Numbered from the stretch's first letter, positions 1-9,458 are shown. The stretch: DNA of 64,000 bases from Bradyrhizobium liaoningense (GCF_018130785.1 NZ_JAFCJT010000012.1:124001-188000); one strand, 5' to 3'. Notes: generated by a model from the letters alone, not told the origin. Translations and numbers: made by a program.

Positions 1-249
1 CTGGGCGGTTTGCGTCGCCGGCGTGTTGCTCGCCTGGTTGCTGGTGCTTGTATTGTTCAGTCCGTAGAACACTGCACCCAGGACCAAGGCGATCGCCACC
101 GCGAACAGGGCTACCTTGCCGCTGGAGGCGGGGCCTTCGCCAAGCTCGGGATCGGCCTGGAGCTCGGCATCCCGTCGCGCCGCACGGACATACTCATCAT
201 CGGCGAGATTCGGGCGGTACGGATCGTTGGGAAAACGGTCGTCAGCCAT
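1..249 (-). CDS. Membrane protein, truncated by window edge
   Basis: The gene runs off the left edge, leaving 83 codons from an ATG at 249. The visible protein has a hydrophilic, charged N-terminal part of about 45 residues starting MADDRFPNDPYRPN, one hydrophobic segment (about residues 46-64, VALFAVAIALVLGAVFYGL), then a Thr/Asn/Gln/Ala-rich tail. This is the layout of a small single-pass membrane protein with a cytoplasmic N-terminus and low-complexity periplasmic tail. GGGTTGTCCCGTCGC lies upstream rather than a clear Shine-Dalgarno; GGAG occurs 5-8 nt before the ATG. I do not recognise a named family. Confidence 0.7.
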   Translation of the reverse strand, partial: MADDRFPNDPYRPNLADDEYVRAARRDAELQADPELGEGPASSGKVALFAVAIALVLGAVFYGLNNTSTSNQASNTPATQTAQ

Positions 250-414
250 CGATTGGGTCTCCTCGATTATTGCGACGGGACAACCCTTAGATGCGAGATT
301 CCGTTCCGCCCTCCTTAGTGCTTTCGTCGGATGTTGCCCTTACCCGAGGAATCGGGAACCTGTTCATTTTGGAACCGTGCGCGTCGGTTCCATCGAAGGG
401 AAGGAACAGAAGCG

Positions 415-1059
415 ATGTGGAGCCTGCCGCCAAGCGATAGCGTGCTGCATCTGTTGTCGCTGGTCGCGGTCGCGGCGCAAGGCATGACCGCGGCGCTTGC
501 AGCGGGACGCCGGAGCATGGACTGGCTCGGCGTCTGCTTCCTCGGCTGTATCACCGCGCTCGGCGGCGGCACCTTGCGCGATCTCTTCCTCGGGCACTAT
601 CCGCTGGCCTGGGTCGCTAATCCCATCTACCTCGCGCTGGCCGGCGGCGCCGCCTTCCTCACCATCCTGGTCGCGCGGCTCGTGCACCGGCTGAAGGTGG
701 CCTTCATCGTGCTCGACGCCATCGGCCTCGTCGTCTTCACCATGACCGGCTGCGACGTCGCCTGGCAGATGGATGCCACGCTGCCGATCGTCATCGTCTC
801 CGGCATGGTGACCGGCTGCGCGGGCGGGGTGCTGCGCGACGTGCTCTGCAACGACGTGCCGCTGCTGTTCCGCTCCGAGCTGTACGCCAGCGTTTCGGTG
901 GTGACGGGGTTGTTCTACGCCACCGCGTTCGGCTTGAATCTCAACGCCGAGCTCTGGACCATCCTGACGTTTGTCCTCGGCATCAGCTTCCGCCTGCTGG
1001 CTGTGCGCTACAAATGGGAGATGCCGAAATTCGTGTTCACGGAAGGCGAGGAGCGGTAG
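415..1059 (+). CDS. Trimeric intracellular cation (TRIC/UPF0126) channel family protein
   Basis: A 214-residue polytopic inner-membrane protein. It shows the internal duplication typical of UPF0126/YicG proteins: GGGTLRD at residues 50-56 and AGGVLRD at 136-142, each in a glycine-rich kinked helix of a three-helix repeat, plus a seventh helix near the C-terminus. Prokaryotic TRIC homologues form trimeric cation-permeable channels; some relatives are linked to glycine uptake, so the substrate is open. The ATG at 415 was chosen because GAAGGGAAGGAA lies just upstream and it gives the normal family length; a longer reading frame from 331 adds a non-hydrophobic extension with no family character. 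Confidence 0.88.
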   Translation: MWSLPPSDSVLHLLSLVAVAAQGMTAALAAGRRSMDWLGVCFLGCITALGGGTLRDLFLGHYPLAWVANPIYLALAGGAAFLTILVARLVHRLKVAFIVLDAIGLVVFTMTGCDVAWQMDATLPIVIVSGMVTGCAGGVLRDVLCNDVPLLFRSELYASVSVVTGLFYATAFGLNLNAELWTILTFVLGISFRLLAVRYKWEMPKFVFTEGEER

Positions 1060-1088
1060 GGCTCTTTCAGTCACTGTTCCATCTACGT

Positions 1089-1167
1089 CGTCATTGCGAG
1101 CGCAGCGAAGCAATCCAGCATCTTTCGCGGAGGGACTCTGGATTGCTTCGCTGCGCTCGCAATGACG
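1089..1167. repeat. Palindromic repeat, family A, copy 1
   Basis: Two 30-bp arms (1089-1118 and 1138-1167) are perfect inverted complements around a 19-bp centre; the arm begins CGTCATTGCGAGCGCAGCGA. Near-identical copies lie at 6404-6483 and 32558-32637. It sits between the convergent TRIC and cytochrome genes, where the RNA would fold into a strong hairpin. Elements of this kind are abundant in Bradyrhizobium and Rhodopseudomonas genomes. Confidence 0.9.
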
Positions 1168-1183
1168 GAGGAGGCAGCGGGAA

Positions 1184-2392
1184 CTACTGCTCCTTCCGCG
1201 CCTTCGCCACCTGCGCCGCGGTCACCAGCGGCGCGGCGTTGCCCCAGGAATTGCGCATGTAGTTTGTCACTGCGGCGATCTCTTCGTCGGACAATTGCTT
1301 GGCATAGCCCGGCATCTCGCCGGTGTTGGGCGCCCGCGGCGTCGTTACGGTGTGGGCGCCGTCGAGGATGATGCGCAAGCTGGAGGACGGATTGACCGAT
1401 TGCAGCAGCGCGTTGCCGGGCAGCGGCGGATAGATGCGCGGCGCGCCGGAGCCGTCGGCTTCATGGCAGGCGATGCAGAGTTTCGCGTAGACGGCCTGGC
1501 CGGCCTTCATCTCGGCATCGTCGGGCGGCGTCACGATCGACTCGCGCCGCGACGGCGGCAGGCTCTTCAAGTAAACTGCGATCGCGCGCACGTCGGCATC
1601 GCTCATCTTCGAGGTCGAGTTGACGACCACCTCGGCCATCGGCCCGCCGGCATGGCTTTTGACGTTGCGCCCGCTTTGCAGATACTCGGTGATGTCTTCG
1701 ACGCTCCACGACTTCAGCCCGGTTCGGGCGGCGCCGTCGAGCCGCGGCGCGAACCAGCCGCCGACCTCGCCGCCCGAGAGCGCCTGCGCCTGCTTGTCAG
1801 CGCCAAAATAGTTCTTCGGCGTGTGGCAGGCGCCGCAATGTCCGAGCCCGGTGACGAGATAGCCGCCTCTGTTCCACGCCGCGCTCTGGCCCTGGTCCGG
1901 TTCGAACAGGCCGGGCTTGAAGTAGAAATAGTTCCAGACCCGCATGAGGCCGCGATAACCGAACGGCCAGCGCAGCTCCGGCGGCTTGTTGCGGCTCGCC
2001 ACAGGCGCCAGCGTTCCGAGATAGGCCCGGATCGCCAGCGTGTCGTCCTTGGTCATCTTCGTGAAGTAGGGGTAGGGGAACGCCGGATAGTAGTTCGAGC
2101 CGTCGGGCGCGACGCCGGTGCGCACCGCGCGGGTGAAATCGGCGTCGGTCCAGGCGCCGATCCCGGTGTCGCGGTCGGGCGTCAGGTTCGGCGCGTAGAC
2201 CGCGCCGAAGGGCGTATCGATGCGCTTTCCGCCCGCGAATGGTTTTGCCGGATCGGCGGTGTGACAGCCCGCGCAGCCGCCGGCTTCGACCAGCGCCTTG
2301 CCGTAGGCGATCAGCTCCGGCGATGGCTCGGCGGCGCGGGCCGCGCCCGCAACTGCACTGCACAACGCGACAGCAGCCAGAATCATCCGCAT
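1184..2392 (-). CDS. Secreted three-haem cytochrome c (alcohol-dehydrogenase-subunit type)
   Basis: 402 residues with a signal peptide (about residues 1-21, cleaved after ARAA) and three covalent haem sites: CAGCH (40-44), CGACH (186-190) and CIACH (306-310). Candidate axial methionines follow each site. Three class-I domains in one exported chain is the layout of the cytochrome subunits of membrane-bound flavin or PQQ dehydrogenases (gluconate, sorbitol, alcohol), which pass electrons to quinone or oxidase in the periplasm. No dehydrogenase subunit is adjacent, so the electron donor is unknown. The start at 2392 has GGGAGG six bases upstream; the frame stays open to 2608, but that extension lacks signal-peptide character. 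Confidence 0.9.
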   Translation of the reverse strand: MRMILAAVALCSAVAGAARAAEPSPELIAYGKALVEAGGCAGCHTADPAKPFAGGKRIDTPFGAVYAPNLTPDRDTGIGAWTDADFTRAVRTGVAPDGSNYYPAFPYPYFTKMTKDDTLAIRAYLGTLAPVASRNKPPELRWPFGYRGLMRVWNYFYFKPGLFEPDQGQSAAWNRGGYLVTGLGHCGACHTPKNYFGADKQAQALSGGEVGGWFAPRLDGAARTGLKSWSVEDITEYLQSGRNVKSHAGGPMAEVVVNSTSKMSDADVRAIAVYLKSLPPSRRESIVTPPDDAEMKAGQAVYAKLCIACHEADGSGAPRIYPPLPGNALLQSVNPSSSLRIILDGAHTVTTPRAPNTGEMPGYAKQLSDEEIAAVTNYMRNSWGNAAPLVTAAQVAKARKEQ

Positions 2393-2663
2393 CGAAAGCC
2401 TCCCTGCGACCAATCGCCCGGACAGGAGCCTCACGTCGTTTCGCGACGGCGGGGGTATGGTGACACAAATTGAAAATGCGTGATGCCTTTGCAGCCACGA
2501 AATTGCGATTTTTACCCGGCGCTTCCTTTGGTCCAGATTTGTGATGCGGAGCGTTAAATATCCGACATAGAGTGGCAGAGGTGGTCGGCGCGCCCTAGCT
2601 AAAAACAACGGGCAGGCAACGGCTTAAGTGGCCAAACGCTCAAATGGGCGGAAGAGGACAAGA

Positions 2664-5600
2664 ATGGGCATCAACCAGGGTCCGATCAGTCTCGACCAGA
2701 AATACACCCAGGAAACCGGACACGTCTTCACCACGGGCATCCAGGCCCTGGTCCGGTTGCCGATGGCCCAGATCCGGCGCGACCGCGCCAATGGCCTGAA
2801 CACTGCGGGCTTCATCTCCGGTTACCGCGGCTCGCCGCTCGGCGGCTATGACCAGCAGCTCTTCGCCGCCCGAAAACATCTCGAGCAGTACAACATCAAG
2901 TTCCAGCCCGGCGTGAACGAGGATTTGGCGGCGACCGCGGTGTGGGGCTCGCAGCAGCTCAACCTCTCGCCCGGCGCCAAATATGATGGCGTCGTCGGCA
3001 TCTGGTACGGCAAGGGCCCCGGCGTCGATCGCTGCGGCGACGTGTTCCGCCACGGCAATGCCGCCGGCTCGGCCAAGAACGGCGGCGTGCTGTGTCTGGC
3101 CGGCGACGACCACGGTGCAAAATCCTCCACCGTCCCGCATCAGTCCGACCATGCCTTCATGTCGGCGCTGATGCCGTATCTTTATCCGTCCAGCATCCAC
3201 GAGATGATCGAGATGGGTCTGCTCGGCATCGCGATGTCGCGCTATTCGGGTTGCTGGGTCGGCATGAAGGTGATCACGGAGACGGTGGAGACCACCGCCG
3301 AGATCGACCTCACCGACGAGATGAAGCCGTTCATCATCCCCCCGGATTTCGAGCTGCCGCCGGGTGGCCTCAATCTGCGCTGGCCCGACGACCGCTTCGA
3401 GCAGGACCGGCGCCTCCAGGACTACAAGGGCTTTGCCGCGATCGCCTTTGCGCGCGCCAACAAGGTCAACCGCATCACCATGGATTCCCCGAACGCCCGC
3501 TTCGGCATCATGGCGTCGGGCAAAAGCTATGAGGACGTCCGCCAGGCGCTGCGCGAGCTCGGGATCACCGAGGAAGTCGCCGCCAAGATCGGCCTTCGTC
3601 TCTACAAGATCGGCATGCCCTGGCCGCTGGAGCCGGAAGGCGTACGCCAGTTCGCGGTCGGGCTTGAAGAAATCTTCATCATCGAGGAACGGCGCGAGAT
3701 CGTCGAGAACCAGGTCAAGCAGGAGCTGTTCAACTGGCGCGACGACGTCCGCCCGCGCATCGTCGGCAAGATGGACGAGCACGACAAGCGCTTCCTGACC
3801 TTCTCGGCCGAGCTCAGTGTCGCCTCGCTTGCCACCTCGCTGACCGAGCGACTGCTTCGACTTAATCTCAACCCCGAGATCGCGGAGATGCTCCGCGCCA
3901 AGGCCGACTGGTTCAACGGTCGCCAGGCCACGCAAATGCAGGCGGTCGCACCTGTCTCCCGCACCCCGTATTTCTGCTCCGGCTGCCCCCACAACACGTC
4001 GACAAAGGTCCCCGAAGGCAGCCGTGCGCTCGCCGGCATCGGCTGCCACTTCATGGCGCTGTGGATGGACCGCTCGACCGAGACCTTCACGCATATGGGC
4101 GGCGAGGGCGTGCCGTGGGTCGGCATCGCGCCGTTCACCAACGAGAACCACATCTTCGCCAATCTCGGCGACGGCACCTATTTCCACTCCGGGCTTCTGG
4201 CGATCCGGCAGGCGGTCGCTTCCAAGACCAACATCACCTACAAGATCCTCTACAACGACGCCGTCGCCATGACCGGCGGCCAGCGCCATGACGGCGATCT
4301 CTCGCCGCAGCAGATCACCTTCCAGCTCCACGCCGAGGGCATCCGCGAGATCTATCTGGTCTCGGAGGCGCCCGACGCCTATCCGGCCGACACCATTGCG
4401 CCCGGTGTGAAGAAGTATCACCGCGACGAACTCGACAACGTCATGAAGATGTGCCGCGAGTACAAGGGCACCTCGGCGATCGTCTTCGTGCAGACCTGCG
4501 CCGCCGAAAAGCGCCGCCGCCGCAAGCGCGGCCTGATGGAGGATCCCGCACGCCGCGTCATGATCAACCCGGCGGTCTGCGAAGGCTGCGGCGACTGCTC
4601 GGTGCAGTCGAACTGCATCTCGGTCGAGCCGCTGGAGACAGAGTTCGGCCGCAAGCGCGCCATCAACCAGTCGTCCTGCAACAAGGACTATTCATGTCTG
4701 AAGGGTTTTTGTCCGTCCTTCGTCACCGTCGACGGCGGCAAGCCGCGCCACCGCGCGCCCGCCGATCTCTCTGACATCGGAACGCTCCCCGAGCCCGCCT
4801 CGCGACCGACGCTTGATAAGCCCTACAACATCGCGGTCGGCGGCGTCGGCGGCACCGGCGTGCTCACCATCGGCGCGCTGCTCGGCATGGCCGCGCATAT
4901 CGAGGGCAAGGCCTCGATGATCCTCGACATGTCCGGCCTCGCGCAGAAAGGTGGCGCGGTGCTCAGCCACGTCCGCCTGTCCGATCATCCGGCCGAGGTG
5001 ACCTGCTCGCGCATCGTCACCGGCACGGCTGATGTGGTGCTCGCCGCCGACGAGGTTGTCGCGGTCGCCAAGGACACGATCTCGCTCTGCGACACCAGCC
5101 GCACCCGCGGCATCATCAACAGCCACGTCATTCCGACCGCCGACTTCGTTCTCAACCGCGACTTCAACTTCCAGACCCGCAAGTTGAATGGGCTCCTGGA
5201 GACGGCGCTGCACAAGGACTCTGTGTTCTTCGACTTCACCAAGCCGGCCGAGCAACTGCTTGGCGACAGCATCGCCACCAATATGATGATGATGGGCTAT
5301 GCCTATCAGAAGGGCCTGTTGCCGCTGTCGGCGGAAGCGATCGAGCAGGCGATCGAGGTCAACGGCGTCTCGATCAAGATGAACAAGGAGGCCTTCCGCC
5401 TCGGTCGCCTCGCGGTCGCAGACCCCGCGCGCCTTGCCGACATGCTGAAGGGAACGGACGAGGTGGTTGCGCCGAAGACGCTGGACGCAATGACGCTGGA
5501 TGAGGTCATCGAGCATCGCGCCAAGCACCTGACCGCCTACCAGAACGGCCGGCTGGCAAAACGCTATCGCAAGCTGGTCGATCAGGTTCGCGATGCCGCC

Positions 5601-6155
5601 AAGCAGGGCGGTTATGACGACGCGCTGCCGCGCGCGGTCGCGGTGAACTACGCCAAGCTGCTGGCGTACAAGGACGAATACGAAGTCGCGCGCCTCTACA
5701 CCGACGGCGCTTTCGAGCAGCAGCTCCGCGACCAGTTCGAGGGCGACTTCAAGTTCAACTTCAACCTTGCCCCGCCAATCCTCAGCCGTGGCGTCGATGC
5801 GCTCGGACGTCCGAAGAAGCGCGCCTTCGGCCCGTGGATGCTGAACGTCTTCCGCGTGCTGGCGAAATTCAAGTTCCTGCGCGGCACACCGCTCGACATT
5901 TTCGGCGGCAGCGCCGACCGCAAGCTCGAGCGCGATTTGATCGCCGGCTACGAAAAGGACGTTGCCACCGTGCTCGGCCTGTTGTCGCCGGTCACGGTCG
6001 ACACCGCCGTCGAGCTCTTGTCACTGCCCGACCGCATCCGGGGCTACGGCCCGGTGAAGGAGAAGGCGGTCATTGAGGCCAAGACCCGCTACGCCCAGCT
6101 CGCCGCCGACCTCGCAAGCCCGCCGCCCGCGCCAAGGCAGATCGCGGCGGAGTAG
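2664..6155 (+). CDS. Indolepyruvate ferredoxin oxidoreductase, fused alpha-beta form
   Basis: A 1163-residue fused 2-oxoacid:ferredoxin oxidoreductase. Aryl-pyruvates (indolepyruvate, phenylpyruvate) are converted to aryl-acetyl-CoA with electrons passed to ferredoxin. Visible parts: a pyrimidine-binding TPP domain at the N-terminus, a central TPP/CoA domain (GIGCHFMALWMDRS, NLGDGTYFHSG), an Fe-S segment with C639, C642, C645 and C651, and the C-terminal gamma-type domain starting GGVGGTGVLTIG (726 on). Length is normal for the proteobacterial fused enzyme. ATG 2664 follows GAAGAGGA; an upstream in-frame GTG at 2628 would add 12 basic residues. The divergent cytochrome c lies 271 bp away. Substrate specificity is by family only. 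Confidence 0.93.
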   Translation: MGINQGPISLDQKYTQETGHVFTTGIQALVRLPMAQIRRDRANGLNTAGFISGYRGSPLGGYDQQLFAARKHLEQYNIKFQPGVNEDLAATAVWGSQQLNLSPGAKYDGVVGIWYGKGPGVDRCGDVFRHGNAAGSAKNGGVLCLAGDDHGAKSSTVPHQSDHAFMSALMPYLYPSSIHEMIEMGLLGIAMSRYSGCWVGMKVITETVETTAEIDLTDEMKPFIIPPDFELPPGGLNLRWPDDRFEQDRRLQDYKGFAAIAFARANKVNRITMDSPNARFGIMASGKSYEDVRQALRELGITEEVAAKIGLRLYKIGMPWPLEPEGVRQFAVGLEEIFIIEERREIVENQVKQELFNWRDDVRPRIVGKMDEHDKRFLTFSAELSVASLATSLTERLLRLNLNPEIAEMLRAKADWFNGRQATQMQAVAPVSRTPYFCSGCPHNTSTKVPEGSRALAGIGCHFMALWMDRSTETFTHMGGEGVPWVGIAPFTNENHIFANLGDGTYFHSGLLAIRQAVASKTNITYKILYNDAVAMTGGQRHDGDLSPQQITFQLHAEGIREIYLVSEAPDAYPADTIAPGVKKYHRDELDNVMKMCREYKGTSAIVFVQTCAAEKRRRRKRGLMEDPARRVMINPAVCEGCGDCSVQSNCISVEPLETEFGRKRAINQSSCNKDYSCLKGFCPSFVTVDGGKPRHRAPADLSDIGTLPEPASRPTLDKPYNIAVGGVGGTGVLTIGALLGMAAHIEGKASMILDMSGLAQKGGAVLSHVRLSDHPAEVTCSRIVTGTADVVLAADEVVAVAKDTISLCDTSRTRGIINSHVIPTADFVLNRDFNFQTRKLNGLLETALHKDSVFFDFTKPAEQLLGDSIATNMMMMGYAYQKGLLPLSAEAIEQAIEVNGVSIKMNKEAFRLGRLAVADPARLADMLKGTDEVVAPKTLDAMTLDEVIEHRAKHLTAYQNGRLAKRYRKLVDQVRDAAKQGGYDDALPRAVAVNYAKLLAYKDEYEVARLYTDGAFEQQLRDQFEGDFKFNFNLAPPILSRGVDALGRPKKRAFGPWMLNVFRVLAKFKFLRGTPLDIFGGSADRKLERDLIAGYEKDVATVLGLLSPVTVDTAVELLSLPDRIRGYGPVKEKAVIEAKTRYAQLAADLASPPPAPRQIAAE

Positions 6156-6159
6156 GGCA

Positions 6160-6300
6160 GTCCCGTAGGATGGGCACAGGCGCAAAGCGCCGTGCCCACC
6201 GTCTCGCCAGGATAGCTGCAGAATGCGTGGGCACGCTTCCGCCTCCGCTCTTCGAGCTACGGCGGACAAGTCGTTTCGCCCACCCTGCGATTTCCTCTTT
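6160..6300. repeat. Degenerate palindromic intergenic element, family B
   Basis: GGATGGGCACAGGCGCAAAG and GTGCCCACC near the left end pair imperfectly with GCGTGGGCACG and TTTCGCCCACCCTGCG at the right. This makes a cruciform-type module between the oxidoreductase and the thiolase. It belongs to a recurrent intergenic type in this group of bacteria, but only one copy is in the window. Confidence 0.55.
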
Positions 6301-6403
6301 GAAATCAGCCGCCGTCCTACTGTGCATGGGGTTGTTTTCGCGAAAAAAGAAAATCGCTTGTGCCGTCGGGCAAAACACCTTTAGGATTTTGCCTGTCGCG
6401 CTT

Positions 6404-6483
6404 GTCATTGCGAGCGCAGCGAAGCAATCCAGAAATGCATCCGCGGAAAGACTCCTGGATTGCTTCGCTACGCTCGCAATGAC
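6404..6483. repeat. Palindromic repeat, family A, copy 2
   Basis: The arms are 6404-6432 and 6455-6483, inverted complements with one mismatch (GCTACGC in place of GCTGCGC in the right arm). It is the same element as 1089-1167 and 32558-32637. It lies about 150 bp upstream of the thiolase TTG start, so it could sit in that gene's leader RNA. Confidence 0.88.
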
Positions 6484-6634
6484 GATGAGGAGGCAGACGG
6501 GCGTTCCATGACCGTCGCCACTAGCGCCAACCCGCTGCCCTCTCGCCCGACGGAATATTTCCGCGCTTGCCAAGCTGGCCCCCGCGGTTCAGAAAAACGG
6601 AGCAAGAAGAAACGCGAGCGCGGAGACCTCTGTT

Positions 6635-7792
6635 TTGACCATCAAGGGCAAGGCCTACATTGCCGGGATCTACGAACACCCGACCCGGCATGCGCCGGAC
6701 AAATCCACCGCCCAGCTCCATGCCGAGGTCGCCAAGGGCGCGATCGAGGATGCCGGGATCAGCAAGGACGATGTCGACGGCTATTTCTGCGCGGGCGACG
6801 CGCCCGGCGGCGCCTGGCCGATGGTCGATTATCTCGGCTTGAACACCAAAAAGCTCCGCCACGTCGATTCCACCGAGACCGGCGGCTGTTCCTACATCAT
6901 TCATCTCGGCCACGCCGCTGAAGCCATCGCGGCGGGCAAGTGCTCGATTGCGCTGATCACGCTCGCCGGCAAGCCGCGCACCGGCGTGATGCCGCCGCGT
7001 GCGGCCGGCGCGGAAGCCGATTTCGAGTCCGCTTACGGTGCGACCACGCACAATGCCTATGGCATGTGTGCCATGCGTCATATGCACGACTATGGCACCA
7101 CGAGCGAGCAGCTCGCCTGGATCAAGGTCGCAGCGTCCCATCACGCGCAATACAATCCGCATGCGATGCTCAAGGACGTCGTCACCGTCGAGGACGTCTT
7201 GAACTCGCCGATGATCTCCGATCCCCTGCATCGCATGGATTGCTGCGTCGTCTCCGATGGCGGCGGCGCGCTGATCGTGACGACGCCGGAGATTGCGAAG
7301 AGCCTGAAGAAGCCGCTGGTCAAGCTGATCGGCCATGGCGAGGCGATGAAGGGCCCGCGCGGCGGCAAGGATCTCGATCTGACTTACTCCGCCGGCATCT
7401 GGTCCGGCCCGCGCGCGTTCGAGGAAGCCGGCATCACGCCGAAGGACATCAAATACGCCTCGATCTACGACAGCTTCACCATCACCGTGCTGATGCAGCT
7501 CGAGGACCTCGGCTTCTGCAAGAAGGGCGAGGGCGGCAAGTTCGTTGCCGACGGCAACCTGATCTCGGGCGTCGGCAAGCTTCCGTTCAACACCGATGGC
7601 GGCGGCCTCTGCAGCAACCATCCCGTCAATCGCGGCGGCATGACCAAGATCATCGAGGCCGTCCGGCAGCTGCGCGGCGAGGCGCATCCCAAGGTGCAGG
7701 TCAAGAACTGCGATCTCGCCATCGCCCACGGCACCGGCGGCCTCCTGGGTGTTCGCCACGCTGCCTCGACGGCCATTCTGGAGCGCGTGTGA
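6635..7792 (+). CDS. SCP-x-type thiolase / acetyl-CoA acetyltransferase family protein
   Basis: 385 residues of the non-decarboxylating, SCP-x-like thiolase branch. These enzymes cleave or extend branched, sterol-side-chain or aryl 3-ketoacyl-CoAs. Diagnostic segments are ETGGCSY with the likely nucleophilic Cys85, NTDGGGLCSNHP, and the C-terminal HGTGGLLGVRH with a conserved His. Initiation appears to be at a TTG; no in-frame ATG lies near the conserved start. The next gene starts inside its stop (TGATG), indicating translational coupling to the DUF35 protein, the usual partner of this thiolase class. Substrate is not defined by sequence; the neighbours suggest a long or unusual acyl-CoA. 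Confidence 0.87.
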   Translation: MTIKGKAYIAGIYEHPTRHAPDKSTAQLHAEVAKGAIEDAGISKDDVDGYFCAGDAPGGAWPMVDYLGLNTKKLRHVDSTETGGCSYIIHLGHAAEAIAAGKCSIALITLAGKPRTGVMPPRAAGAEADFESAYGATTHNAYGMCAMRHMHDYGTTSEQLAWIKVAASHHAQYNPHAMLKDVVTVEDVLNSPMISDPLHRMDCCVVSDGGGALIVTTPEIAKSLKKPLVKLIGHGEAMKGPRGGKDLDLTYSAGIWSGPRAFEEAGITPKDIKYASIYDSFTITVLMQLEDLGFCKKGEGGKFVADGNLISGVGKLPFNTDGGGLCSNHPVNRGGMTKIIEAVRQLRGEAHPKVQVKNCDLAIAHGTGGLLGVRHAASTAILERV

Positions 7793-8181
7793 TGAGTGAA
7801 GCCAAGAAATATCCGGCCCCGGTGACCAATCCGGAGACCGCTGCGTTCTGGGACGCGGCCAAGCAGGGCAAGTTCATGATCAAGCGCTGCACCGCCTGCG
7901 GCGAAGCGCATTACTTTCCGCGCTCGATCTGCCCGTTCTGCTACTCCGACAAGACGGTGTGGGAGGAAGCTTCTGGCGAGGGCACGATCTACACCTGGAG
8001 CCTGATGCGGAAGTCACCGACCGGCCCTTACGCCATCGGCTACGTCACGTTGAAGGAAGGTCCGTCGGTGCAGACCAATTTCGTCGATTGCGATCTCGAG
8101 AAGCTCAAGATCGGCCAGAAGGTGAAGGTGGTGTTCAAGCCGACGGATGGCGCACCGCTGCCGTTCTTCACGCCGGCGTAG
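7792..8181 (+). CDS. Zn-ribbon / OB-fold (DUF35) thiolase partner protein
   Basis: 129 residues with an N-terminal zinc ribbon (CTAC and CPFC, about residues 33-52) and a C-terminal OB-fold (GEGTIYTWSLM...FKPTDGAPLPFF). Such proteins bind SCP-x-like thiolases or MaoC-type enzymes, form mixed complexes and are thought to bind acyl-CoA. The ATG overlaps the thiolase stop by one base, which argues for equimolar synthesis. It is about normal length for the family (120-150 residues). The operon continues after a 254-bp repeat-filled gap. Confidence 0.9.
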   Translation: MSEAKKYPAPVTNPETAAFWDAAKQGKFMIKRCTACGEAHYFPRSICPFCYSDKTVWEEASGEGTIYTWSLMRKSPTGPYAIGYVTLKEGPSVQTNFVDCDLEKLKIGQKVKVVFKPTDGAPLPFFTPA

Positions 8182-8189
8182 TCTCTTAC

Positions 8190-8390
8190 TTCCTTCCCCC
8201 TTGTGGGGGAAGGTGGCATAGGCCGCCTCCGGCGGCCGTTCTAAAAATGGACGCCGAAGCGAAGCTTCGGCTACGGCGCCGGATGAGGGGTATCGCTCCG
8301 CGGAAAGACTTTCACTGCGGAGCCAACCCCTCACCCAAACGAGTTTGCCGCACGGCTCTCGCAGCCCTCTCCCGCAGGGGAGAGGGCACT
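8190..8390. repeat. Composite palindromic intergenic element, family C
   Basis: Several short hairpins lie in tandem: CCTTCCCCC/GGGGGAAGG (8192-8200 with 8205-8213), GGCCGCC/GGCGGCC just after, GCGAAGC/GCTTCGG-type arms in the middle, and GCCCTCTCCC/GGGGAGAGGGC (8364-8373 with 8377-8387). The element separates the DUF35 and MaoC genes, which otherwise look like one transcription unit. This module is common between genes in alphaproteobacteria. Confidence 0.75.
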
Positions 8391-8435
8391 TCGACTGGCA
8401 GCGGCGCATAAAAGTCCGGAGAGGAAATCAGAAAA

Positions 8436-9296
8436 ATGTCCGCCAGATACGAAGAACTCAAAGGCCTCAAGAACATCGGCCAGAAATACGCCTATGGCGA
8501 TCGCGAGGTCATGCTCTACGCCTATGGCATCGGGCTTGGCGCCGATCCGATGGACGAGAACGAGCTCGCCTTCGTCAACGAGGGTACGCTGACGCCGCGG
8601 CCGCTCAAGGTGGTGCCGACCTTTGCGTCCGTCGCCGCGTGGGGCTCGGGGCCCGGCGAGATGAACCTCAACCGCGTGATGGTGGTCGACGGCGAGCGCG
8701 ACATCACCTTCCATCAGCCGCTGCCGGTGGCCGCGAACATCACGGCCGACTCCTCCGTCGTCGAGGTCTACGACAAGGGCAAGGACAAGGGCGTCGTCAT
8801 CAGCCACCAGACCGTGCTGAAGAACGAGAAGGGCGAGAAGCTGGCAACGCTGGTCGCCTCGCGCTTTGCCCGCGGTGACGGCGGCTTTGGCGGGCCGAAC
8901 CTGACCCAGCCCGATCCGCACAAGATCCCCACGCGGAGCCCCGACAAGACCATCGACATCGTCACGCGTCCCGACCAGGCGCTGGTCTATCGCCTCTGCG
9001 GCGACCGCAACCCGCTGCACAGCGATCCCGAGTTTGCCAAGAAAGCCGGCTTCCCGCGCCCGATCCTGCACGGCATGTGCACCTACGGCATCACCTGCCG
9101 CGGCGTGCTCCAGACCTACGCCGACTATGACGCAAGCGCCTTCCGCCAGCACGTCGCGCGGTTCTCATCGCCCGTCTATCCCGGCGAGACCGTGACCATG
9201 GACCTCTGGAAGGACGGCAACGTGATCTCGTTCGAAGCCAAGGTGAAGTCGCGCGGCGTCACCGTGATCAAGAACGGCAAGACGGTGCTGGGTTAG
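8436..9296 (+). CDS. MaoC-family (2-enoyl-CoA hydratase 2 type) dehydratase
   Basis: 286 residues with two hot-dog folds, as in the hydratase-2 part of eukaryotic multifunctional enzyme 2. The C-terminal half carries the catalytic hydratase-2 motif: D190, N192 and H195 in GDRNPLHSDP, followed by GFPRPILHGMCTYG (H212-G213). The N-terminal half is a degenerate hot dog that shapes the long acyl pocket. The product would be a (3R)-hydroxyacyl-CoA. The next gene encodes an MFE-2-type SDR that could oxidise it, so the two together match both activities of MFE-2. GGAGAGGAAA lies upstream of the ATG. Confidence 0.9.
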   Translation: MSARYEELKGLKNIGQKYAYGDREVMLYAYGIGLGADPMDENELAFVNEGTLTPRPLKVVPTFASVAAWGSGPGEMNLNRVMVVDGERDITFHQPLPVAANITADSSVVEVYDKGKDKGVVISHQTVLKNEKGEKLATLVASRFARGDGGFGGPNLTQPDPHKIPTRSPDKTIDIVTRPDQALVYRLCGDRNPLHSDPEFAKKAGFPRPILHGMCTYGITCRGVLQTYADYDASAFRQHVARFSSPVYPGETVTMDLWKDGNVISFEAKVKSRGVTVIKNGKTVLG

Positions 9297-9304
9297 GGCG
9301 ATCT

Positions 9305-9432
9305 CGTTCCCCGGACGCAGCGCAGCGCTCCTTAGCGGTGCGCTGCAGAGCCGGGGCCCAGAGAATGTCGAACGAAGAATGGGTCCCGGCTCTGCGACGC
9401 AGCGTTTCACGCTGCATCGCGTCCGGGATACG
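9305..9432. repeat. Palindromic intergenic element, family D
   Basis: CCCCGGACGC at the left pairs with GCGTCCGGGA at the right. Inner arms GCAGAGCCGGGGCCCA and TGGGTCCCGGCTCTGC, and GCAGCG and CGCTGC, also pair, giving a long branched hairpin between the MaoC and SDR genes. It is a widespread element type in Bradyrhizobium; one copy is in this window. Confidence 0.75.
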
Positions 9433-9458
9433 AAAAACAAAAACAGGGAGAAGCCACC

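Noticed and set aside
2640..4421. Long minus-strand frame of 593 codons opposite the oxidoreductase
   Set aside because: Exact shadow of a strongly conserved plus-strand gene; composition is typical of antisense reading in GC-rich DNA and shows no domain.
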